From an uncultured Collinsella sp. (GTDB taxonomy: Bacteria > Actinomycetota > Coriobacteriia > Coriobacteriales > Coriobacteriaceae): 10,685 bases of DNA. The number at the start of each line of letters is the position of its first letter. The first letter of the stretch is position 1. A model generated the notes under the pieces. That model saw only the letters and a list, made by a program, of their open reading frames with translations. It ran no database searches and was not told where the DNA came from. Where the stretch lies: NCBI GenBank assembly GCA_937981515.1, contig CALJNY010000041.1, positions 1 through 10,685 on the forward strand, read 5' to 3'. A program made the translations under genes and the position numbers. Below are positions 1-5,050 of this stretch, piece by piece.

Positions 1-44
1 AACCGAGCGCGATTCTCAGGCACTTCAGGCAAGGAACACGATGA
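1..44 (+). CDS. Possible 3' end of an upstream gene (partial)
   Basis: The third reading frame is open from the window edge and ends in TGA at 42-44. This stop overlaps the ATG of the integrase remnant (ATGA), a layout typical of translationally coupled genes such as excisionase and integrase pairs. Only 13 residues are visible, ending in HFRQGTR, which is too little to identify a family. The excisionase idea is inference from position only. Confidence 0.25.
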   Translation, partial: PSAILRHFRQGTR

Positions 45-951
45 ACGACCGACCTCTCGTCATAGGCAAAGGAACGAAGCAACGCCGCGACAAATACACG
101 TGGCGCTACCGTCACAGCCTCGGCAAGGATCCGGTCACGGGCAAATACCGCTTTTCGCCGTGGCAGACCATACATACCACCAAAAGCCGAGAGGTCGACG
201 CCGCACTCGAAGCCTACAAGGCAGAACTCAACAGCGGCACCTACGTCCAAAAATCGAGGGACACCGTCGGCTCGTACGCAAAAAAGTTCCACGACAACCG
301 CGAAGGAACCACCACGCCGCTCGCCTACTCGACATCCTACTCAATCGAGAACCGGACGCGCACATCACATGCGTGATGCTCATGCTCGACACCGACATGA
401 GAAGGGCAGAAGCCCTCGGGATGACGTGGTCCGATGTCTCCGTCGAGAACAGAAGCATCCTCATTGAGCAGCAGTTCGCGGCCGATCGAAGCGTTCGCTC
501 GCCCAAAAGCAAGAAAAGCGTGCGGAGGATCTCGATAAGCGAGACGCTGACGTCGTATCTCGAATTCTGGAAAAAGGAGCAGGCCCGCGAAATGGAAGCC
601 TTCGGCCTGGAACAAGTCAAAGGCACTCCGCTCGTCCACTCATTCGAACGAACGAAAGACAGGCATCCCCAAGTCAACTTCATGGACCTGAATGGGTTTT
701 CGCGCTGGTTCAGAAACTTCGGCGTCGAGAACGGGTTCGGCAAGTTCGAAGGCGTTCGAACATACCATTATGTGAAGGAAACTGTCGACGGGGAAACGAT
801 TTCGAAGCGTTATGAGCATAAAGAGTGGCTCGAATTGAGGGATTACCTCAGGAAGCATCCCAAGGTTCGCGAGGCGAGGCATATCAGCACATATGAGAGC
901 GAGCACCTTCCTTACGGATATTCGGGCCTATCGAGCCACACCGCTACTGCC
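41..951 (+). pseudogene. Tyrosine recombinase (phage-type integrase) remnant, deleted and frame-shifted
   Basis: This is the decayed gene of a site-specific tyrosine recombinase, the class that integrates phages and integrative elements. AAGGA at 31-35 supports the ATG at 41. Frame 2 (41 to about 340) encodes a basic N-terminal arm-binding region (GKGTKQRRDKYTWRYR) and the beginning of a core-binding domain (TVGSYAKKFHDNREGT), then stops at 376. The catalytic domain resumes in frame 1 at about 346 (DAHITCVMLMLDT), so most of the core-binding domain is missing and the frame changes at the junction. The first catalytic arginine is in DMRRAEALGMTWSDV (codon 400-402) and the catalytic lysine is probably in SPKSKKS (codon 511-513). 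Near 916-951, GYSGLSSHTATAAT resembles the segment around the H-x-x-R box, but LRHT is absent, and no catalytic tyrosine motif follows. The product should be inactive. The family is clear; the exact extent of the deletion is inferred from the usual integrase layout. Confidence 0.85.
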
Positions 952-970
952 GCTACTGCCCGCTACTGCC
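942..970 (+). repeat. Three tandem copies of a 9-10 bp unit
   Basis: CGCTACTGC(C) occurs three times in a row at 942-950, 951-960 and 961-970. It lies at the point where integrase similarity ends. It may be slippage debris at a decay junction. Confidence 0.7.
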
Positions 971-1395
971 CGCCAGCTTCCGAACCAGCGGGCGGTAGCA
1001 GCACCCCGAACATCTCGCCGACAGCGCAGAGAGTCGTCGACCTGGCGGCCAAGGCCGACATTGAGGACGTGATGCTGTGCGACCTGCCCGGCGTCCTGTC
1101 CTTCCTAGGGCTGCCACCTGAGACGGAGATGCCGCCGGGCAACAAGGGGAAGACGAAGCTCAAGAAGCTCTACAGGAAGGTGGCGCCGAACAAGGCATAC
1201 CACTCCGGCGAGCGCGCCAAGGATTTGATCTCGCACCTCGACATGGCAGAGATCAGGGCATCGGCGCCCGTCCAAGAATTGGGATGCAGTTCAATACGAG
1301 CTCGGGGCTCTTTTCGTCTAGATTGGGGACGCATGGCCGGACGAAAACAATTTGCGTCTGGTAATAAGCGTACGAAAGCGCAATTTACGTCTTAA
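952..1395 (+). pseudogene. Unrecognised coding remnant in frame with the integrase fragment
   Basis: Frame 1 stays open past the last integrase-like residues to a TAA at 1393-1395. From about 1018 to 1280 it reads like real protein, with segments such as RVVDLAAKADIEDVMLCDL and GVLSFLGLPPE, and a basic, helical-looking stretch KLKKLYRKVAPNKAYHSGER followed by AKDLISHLDMAEIRASAPV. I do not recognise a family, and there is no start codon with a convincing ribosome binding site inside the segment. The first 60 bases are low-complexity repeat and hairpin, and the last 85 bases run into the palindrome array. It is either the tail of a second decayed gene joined to the integrase by deletion, or the divergent tail of the same gene. 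Confidence 0.4.
962..999. repeat. Hairpin at the integrase decay junction
   Basis: The arms GCTACTGCCCGC (962-973) and GCGGGCGGTAGC (988-999) pair over 12 positions with one G-T wobble around a 14-nt loop. The left arm includes the last copy of the tandem unit. No T-tract follows on either strand, so it is not an obvious terminator. Confidence 0.55.
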
Positions 1396-1464
1396 TTCCG
1401 TACGCAAATCAAGACGAAAATCGTTTACGTCTGCTTTAAATCCGTACGAAAACGGTTTTCGTCT
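1311..1464. repeat. Array of phased short palindromes (TTTNCGTCT / AGACGNAAA)
   Basis: TTTNCGTCT occurs five times, at 1311, 1351, 1384, 1424 and 1456, spaced 40, 33, 40 and 32 bp. Reverse-orientation partners (ACGNAAA, often within CGTACGNAAA or RGACGAAAA) occur at 1341, 1372, 1402, 1414 and 1446. Together they make four dyads centred near 1349, 1381, 1422 and 1454, i.e. about 32, 41 and 32 bp apart, close to three and four helical turns. The block can also be read as two imperfect copies of a 73-bp unit plus a final half-site. It starts inside the end of the decayed integrase segment and stops 20 bp short of the stop codon of the minus-strand ATPase gene. An array of protein-binding sites, for example integrase arm-type sites or operators, is the natural reading, but this is inference. 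Confidence 0.8.
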
Positions 1465-1483
1465 TGCAGGGCAGTTGCCGTTT

Positions 1484-2575
1484 CTACAGTTCAACTTCCA
1501 GTTCGGCTTTGTGCTCGTAGAGGTAGTCGCGCATGTAGGGGATGGCAAATGAGACCTTGCCGTACGAGGGAGCCTCGATAATCGATTCTCTTAACAGGCG
1601 GCTGCGGACGGAACTCACCTGTTGAGGCGTTTTGTTTAGGGCATCGGCAACCATGCTGGTCGAGCTCGTCTGCCCCAAAGATGCCATGCTCAGCAGATAA
1701 GCGATGCACGTGGGCGGAATGCGCTGTAGCGCGGGCTCAATCACCATGGCACAGAAGCGTTCGCGTGCCGTTGCAATGCCGCGCTCGGCTTCTTCTTCTC
1801 CAATAATCGGTGTATGTGCGCGTCTTGCCAACTGCCATGCGTAGTATCCAACGAGTTGGATCATGAAAGGATAACCTTGCGTTGCCTCGGCAAGTTGGCC
1901 GGCAATACCTGGCTGCAACTCCATGCCAGACGCTTCAATGGTTTCCTCGAGGGAGTACGACACTTCGGTTACTGCCACAGCCTTCAGGTCAAAGGGGAGG
2001 GCACGGCGCAAAAACGTAAGTGTCTTTCCGTTGATGATGCTTTCAATCATCGAAGGCAGCCCCGCAAAAACAAAGGCGATATCAAGGTCTTCGCCGATAA
2101 CCTGCTGAATCGCAATGGAGAGCGTTCGGACCTCATCGAGCTCTGCGTCTTGAACCTCGTCGAGAGTGATGAGCAGGCCATTTTCATTCTTGGATATTGT
2201 CTGTCTCATGGCGTCGCGTAGCGATGGGCCGATTCGCTCAATATCTATGCTGCCGATGGATATACCAGCTACGGTGGGCTCAAATCTGGCGTGTTTGGCC
2301 TGGAATTTGGGCTGCAGCTGTTCGAGAATGCGCTGGCAAAGTCCCTCGGTTGCGACCTCTTTTATGACCGTCCAGCCACGGCTTTGCGCCAAACGTGAGC
2401 ACTCGTCAAGGAGGACCGTCTTGCCCGTCCCACGGACGCCGGCTATGCGCATTAGGCGCCCAGGGGCACCAGGCCCGTTGGTGAGGCCTTCACTGAATTC
2501 TTCAAGTACATCTTCGCGGCCGATAATCGTGGGAGGTGTTTTACCTGCTGTGGGCTTAAAAGGGTTTGTTTGCAT
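1484..2575 (-). CDS. AAA-type (Orc1/Cdc6-like, archaeal-ATPase style) ATP-binding protein
   Basis: This is a cytoplasmic P-loop ATPase of about 363 residues. An N-terminal GRED box (residues 19-22) precedes the Walker A motif GVRGTGKT (46-53). Walker B is LLITLDE (134-140), and a sensor-1-like segment FVFAGLPS follows. The last 90 or so residues (LLSMASLGQTSSTSMVADAL and after) look like a winged helix, as in Orc1/Cdc6-like and STAND-related ATPases. No transmembrane segment is seen. I chose ATG at 2573-2575 because AAAGGTGG (2581-2588) lies 5 nt upstream; a GTG at 2582-2584 would overlap that ribosome binding site. The gene stands alone on the minus strand. It is flanked upstream by a 10-bp tandem array and downstream by a palindrome array, which suggests DNA binding or autoregulation. 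By eye it is less GC-rich than the housekeeping genes to the right, as expected for accessory DNA. The family is clear; its biological role is unknown. Confidence 0.9.
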   Translation of the reverse strand: MQTNPFKPTAGKTPPTIIGREDVLEEFSEGLTNGPGAPGRLMRIAGVRGTGKTVLLDECSRLAQSRGWTVIKEVATEGLCQRILEQLQPKFQAKHARFEPTVAGISIGSIDIERIGPSLRDAMRQTISKNENGLLITLDEVQDAELDEVRTLSIAIQQVIGEDLDIAFVFAGLPSMIESIINGKTLTFLRRALPFDLKAVAVTEVSYSLEETIEASGMELQPGIAGQLAEATQGYPFMIQLVGYYAWQLARRAHTPIIGEEEAERGIATARERFCAMVIEPALQRIPPTCIAYLLSMASLGQTSSTSMVADALNKTPQQVSSVRSRLLRESIIEAPSYGKVSFAIPYMRDYLYEHKAELEVEL

Positions 2576-2590
2576 GTGAGCCACCTTTGC

Positions 2591-2658
2591 TCAAGATATA
2601 GCAAGATATAACAAAGTATATCAAGATATAGCAAAGTATAGTGAGATATAGCAAAGTA
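2591..2658. repeat. Seven tandem 10-bp units upstream of the ATPase gene
   Basis: On the plus strand the consecutive decamers are tcaagatata, gcaagatata, acaaagtata, tcaagatata, gcaaagtata, gtgagatata and the eight-base gcaaagta, consensus NCAARRTATA. The period is exactly 10 bp, near one helical turn. The array begins 3 bp beyond the ATPase ribosome binding site, so it occupies the leader or promoter of that gene. It contains the dyad TATATC-TT-GATATA and several -10-like hexamers on the minus strand. An operator array or promoter region is likely. Confidence 0.85.
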
Positions 2659-2783
2659 AGCGCTACTCGCGGGTTTTGCGGTGGTGCTATTTTCCAAATG
2701 CCGCGCGGATAAAGCGCTGGGCGAACAGCTTGTTGGCAACTCACGAGGGCTCGGGGTGCCAATTTGGGGTGCAGTAGTGCTGC

Positions 2784-2943
2784 GCCACGAAAAGGGCCTA
2801 TCTACTACGTTTAAGCCGCAGGGGTCAACCATAGTCGGCTTTTTCGAAAATCGACAAGCTGTCTACCTGCGGTTTTGTTTTCACGGTTTTCGGTATGGCC
2901 GAGGCTATCCGTGTTAACGTAGTAGATGGGCCACTTTTGTGGC
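2784..2943. repeat. 160-bp element with 30-bp imperfect terminal inverted repeats and internal hairpins
   Basis: The outer arms are 2784-2813 and 2915-2943. They both read GCCAC...ATCTACTACGTT(T)A, the second on the opposite strand, with about four mismatches and one gap. Inside are AAGCCGCAGG (2813-2822) pairing with CCTGCGGTTT (2866-2875), which encloses GTCG/CGAC around TTTTTCGAAAA (2834-2855). A separate hairpin pairs CACGG (2882-2886) with CCGTG (2909-2913) around TCGG/CCGA. The whole could fold as a long stem with two branched arms. No clear target-site duplication is seen, and nothing inside looks coding. It could be a MITE-like mobile element or a structured RNA. Confidence 0.65.
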
Positions 2944-2973
2944 AAGGGGGCCGATCTGCGGGCCAGGGTAGCT

Positions 2974-3014
2974 AAAAGAGCCCCGTCCCAAAAAGACTGA
3001 TTGGGAGCTGGGGC
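2974..3014 (-). terminator. Terminator-like hairpin, T-tract on the minus strand
   Basis: GCCCC-g-TCCCAA (2980-2991) pairs with TTGGGA-gct-GGGGC (3001-3014). On the minus strand the stem is followed by TCTTTTA. No minus-strand gene is visible upstream of it, so it would only stop antisense transcription. On the plus strand no T-tract follows, and it would sit just upstream of the GntR gene. Confidence 0.4.
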
Positions 3015-3021
3015 GTGTCGA

Positions 3022-3032
3022 TGCGATAGTAT
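3022..3032 (+). promoter_or_regulatory. Possible promoter element for the GntR gene
   Basis: The 11-mer TGCGATAGTAT is identical to one upstream of the glutamine synthetase gene (4993-5003). It contains a -10-like TAGTAT or, read as TGC-GATAGT, a weak extended -10. No good -35 is visible. It lies about 45 bp before the chosen start. Confidence 0.3.
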
Positions 3033-3076
3033 TGCATGGTGGTATTCGACTAACCGAGGGTTTATCCGAGGGCTTT

Positions 3077-3769
3077 ATGGAACAACGCCAGCATAATCAG
3101 AGCCTGCAAGACCAGGCATACAACGCATTACGCTCCAAGATTATCTATGCCGAGCTCAAACCCGGCACGCGTCTTTCGGCGATTGGTCTGGAAAAGGAGA
3201 CGGGAATCGGGCGCACGCCCATTCGCGAGTCCTTTGTGCGCCTGCGTGAGCAGGAGCTGGTGGAAACGCGTCCCAAAAGCGGCACCTATGTCTCAAAAAT
3301 CAGCATGGAGCGCGCCGAGAACGCCTGCTTCTTGCGCGAGAAACTCGAGCGAAGCGTGCTTATTAAATGCTGTTCGGCCGCCTCGCCCGAGCAAAAGCAG
3401 CGGCTCGAGCAGATTCTTGCCGAGTCCGAGTCGCTCGACCATAGCGAAACGCGTCGCTTTTTCGATCTGGACAACCTGTTCCATGAGACGTGTTTTGAGA
3501 TTGCCGGCCGTCACATGTTGTGGGATTGGATGAAGAGCGTCAACACACATTTTGAGCGATACAACTGGTTGCGTATGGTGTCGCAGGACCTGGATTGGGA
3601 GCCGATTCGTCGGCAGCATCGCCGGATTCTCGAGGCCATTAAGAGGGGCGATACCGATGCGGCGAGCTATCTGGCCGAGACACACTTGCACCTGATGCCC
3701 GAGGAGCAGGGCCCGGTTATCGCCTTGCATCCCGACTATTTTGAGCTGCCTAAAGACTCGATTATCTAG
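3077..3769 (+). CDS. GntR-family transcriptional regulator with FCD domain
   Basis: A 230-residue regulator of the FadR subfamily. Residues 8-75 form the GntR winged helix, with the typical TGIGRTPIRESFVRLREQELV core and a wing ending SGTYVSKI. Residues of about 80-215 form an all-helical FCD ligand-binding domain. The metal and effector ligands expected in this fold are present as D132 and H136 (DNLFH), H181 (QHRRILEAI) and H203 (AETHL). FCD regulators usually sense small organic acids, amino acids or sugar acids; the ligand here cannot be told. I start at 3077 because GAGGG (3068-3072) precedes it at short spacing and the preceding 15 codons from 3032 do not look like GntR sequence. No metabolic gene is next to it, and its neighbours downstream are another regulator and glutamine synthetase, so its target is unclear. 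Confidence 0.92.
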   Translation: MEQRQHNQSLQDQAYNALRSKIIYAELKPGTRLSAIGLEKETGIGRTPIRESFVRLREQELVETRPKSGTYVSKISMERAENACFLREKLERSVLIKCCSAASPEQKQRLEQILAESESLDHSETRRFFDLDNLFHETCFEIAGRHMLWDWMKSVNTHFERYNWLRMVSQDLDWEPIRRQHRRILEAIKRGDTDAASYLAETHLHLMPEEQGPVIALHPDYFELPKDSII

Positions 3770-3793
3770 CCCATCATCGCATCTGCTCGAGAC

Positions 3794-3827
3794 GCAAAAA
3801 CGATGCTGCTCACCTACAGCGTTTTGC
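3794..3827. promoter_or_regulatory. Inverted repeat upstream of the LacI-type gene, possible operator
   Basis: GCAAAAACG (3794-3802) and CGTTTTGC (3820-3827) are inverted copies with one extra A and a 17-bp gap. Half-sites of the GCAAAAC/GTTTTGC kind are common for LacI-family operators, so autoregulation is possible. The gap is longer than in a usual single operator. Confidence 0.25.
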
Positions 3828-3893
3828 AACTGAGATTTTTAAAACATGCCTAAAATGGCTCAGGCTGCCGACAATGGGGAAACGGGGTGCGCT

Positions 3894-4916
3894 ATGGCGC
3901 AGATGAGAATCAAGGACATTGCCGTCGAGGCGGGCGTGAGTCCGGCCACGGTCTCGCGCTATCTCAACAACCGCCCCGGGCAAATGACCGAGGAGACCCG
4001 TGCCCGCATTGCCGAGGTCATCGAGCGCACCGGCTATCGCCCGCGTGCCGCTGCGCGCAATCTGCGCAGCTCGCGCACCAATCTCATCGGCGTGATCTTG
4101 GCCGACATCGCCAACCCATTCTCGAGCGCCATGCTCGAAGGACTTTCCGCCAGTGCCGCCGCGCGCGGCTGCTCGCTTATGACGGCCATTAGCGGCAACG
4201 ATCCCGCTAAGGAAGCAGAGTCGCTCACCAGACTTATCGATGCCGGCGCGGACGGCCTGGTCGTCAACACCTGTGGAGGCAACGACGAGGCAATCGCCGC
4301 GGCAGCGGGGCGCCTGCCCGTTGTGCTGCTCGACCGCGATGCTGCCGACGGCGGCGTCGATCTGGTGACATCTAACAACCGTGAGCTGGTCGCCGGCTTG
4401 GTAGACGCCTTGACCGCCGCTGGCAGCGAGCGTCTGTGCCTGCTCACCGAGGCAAGCGACGACAGCCCCGTCCGTCGCGAGCGCGCCGAGGCCTTTACCG
4501 ACGAGCTTTCGCACCGCGGCCTTGCGGGCGAGGTTGTCACCCTGGCCGATGGCGGCGCCACGGGCGTCGGCCGCTTGGACGAGACTATCCGCGACTATGT
4601 AGGCAAAAAGCTCGGCCTCATTGCCGTCGACGGCCTGGTCTTTCTGCGTCTGACCGAGGCGCTGGCGCAGCTGGGACCCTCGTTGCCGGCGGGTCTTAAG
4701 ATCGCGACGTTCGACGATTACCCCTGGAACTATGTGCTCTTTGGCGGTGTGACCACGGCCGCGCAGGACACCCTTACCATTGCCGAGCGCGTAGTCGAGC
4801 GTCTATCCGAGCGCATCGACGTCGTTACCACTACGGTGGGCGATGCCGCAAAGCTCGCCCCCAAGCGCATCGAGGTTCCTGGTCACATTGAACACCGCGC
4901 TTCGACTTCGCGCTAG
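3894..4916 (+). CDS. LacI-family transcriptional regulator
   Basis: A 340-residue cytoplasmic repressor-type protein. Residues 5-27 are the LacI helix-turn-helix (MRIKDIAVEAGVSPATVSRYL), and a hinge helix follows around 45-60 (GYRPRAAARNLRS). The periplasmic-binding-protein-like effector domain starts at NLIGVILADIANPFSSAMLEG. A characteristic late segment, ATFDDYPWNYVLFGGVTTA, suggests a sugar or sugar-acid ligand, but I cannot name it. The start at 3894 has GGGG (3884-3887) 6 nt upstream. ATG 3903 (MRIKDIA) is a plausible alternative, and the in-frame ATG at 3846 has no ribosome binding site and adds residues unlike the family. It follows the GntR gene by about 125 bp in the same direction and probably has its own promoter. 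No transporter or catabolic operon is adjacent, so it acts elsewhere or on itself. Confidence 0.92.
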   Translation: MAQMRIKDIAVEAGVSPATVSRYLNNRPGQMTEETRARIAEVIERTGYRPRAAARNLRSSRTNLIGVILADIANPFSSAMLEGLSASAAARGCSLMTAISGNDPAKEAESLTRLIDAGADGLVVNTCGGNDEAIAAAAGRLPVVLLDRDAADGGVDLVTSNNRELVAGLVDALTAAGSERLCLLTEASDDSPVRRERAEAFTDELSHRGLAGEVVTLADGGATGVGRLDETIRDYVGKKLGLIAVDGLVFLRLTEALAQLGPSLPAGLKIATFDDYPWNYVLFGGVTTAAQDTLTIAERVVERLSERIDVVTTTVGDAAKLAPKRIEVPGHIEHRASTSR

Positions 4917-4969
4917 CCGCTCGTTCGCAACGGCCTGCTCGCGCACGTTTTTTGAGCGCTTGATACGCT

Positions 4970-4985
4970 TTAACCCTGCGGAAAC
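4970..4985 (+). promoter_or_regulatory. GlnR-box-like sequence upstream of the glutamine synthetase gene
   Basis: TTAAC-CCTGCG-GAAAC fits the described actinobacterial GlnR pattern gTnAC-n6-GaAAC: the second pentamer is exact and the first differs only at the weak first base. It ends 12 bp upstream of the -10-like TAGTAT at 4998. A GlnR-like regulator is encoded just after the synthetase gene. The match is short and could be chance. Confidence 0.35.
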
Positions 4986-4992
4986 ATTTTTC

Positions 4993-5003
4993 TGCGATAG
5001 TAT
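4993..5003 (+). promoter_or_regulatory. Possible -10 region of the glutamine synthetase gene
   Basis: TGCGATAGTAT holds a -10-like TAGTAT about 48 bp before the start codon and is identical to the element upstream of the GntR gene. CTGCGATA is repeated directly at 4992 and 5004. No good -35 is visible, which would fit an activator-dependent promoter. Confidence 0.35.
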
Positions 5004-5050
5004 CTGCGATATAGACCAGTCGAAACCCGCCCGAAAGAAAGGGGAGCGAC

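Larger units (their letters stand above)
2659..3076. other. Non-coding stretch between the ATPase and gntR-type genes
   Basis: I see no convincing gene here. The short open frames on both strands lack ribosome binding sites and recognisable protein motifs. The stretch holds the 160-bp inverted-repeat element at 2784-2943, a terminator-like hairpin at 2974-3014 and a possible promoter element for the GntR gene at 3022-3032. A weak dyad TTGGCA / TGCCAA lies between about 2730 and 2765. Confidence 0.6.

Noticed and set aside
1311..1464. CRISPR array
   Set aside because: Repeats are only about 9 bp and occur in both orientations, the intervals are related to each other, and no cas gene is near.
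1318..1552. Small open frames on both strands through the palindrome array
   Set aside because: Their residues simply reflect the repeated DNA motif, and no start has ribosome binding site support.
2582..2584. GTG as start of the ATPase gene
   Set aside because: It overlaps the AAAGGTGG ribosome binding site, which is well spaced for the ATG at 2573-2575.
2681..2917. Plus-strand 78-codon open frame in the intergenic stretch
   Set aside because: It has no ribosome binding site and no protein-like motif, and it runs through the inverted-repeat element.
4930..4955. Terminator after the LacI-type gene
   Set aside because: There is a run of six T at 4948-4953, but I find no convincing GC-rich stem directly before it.
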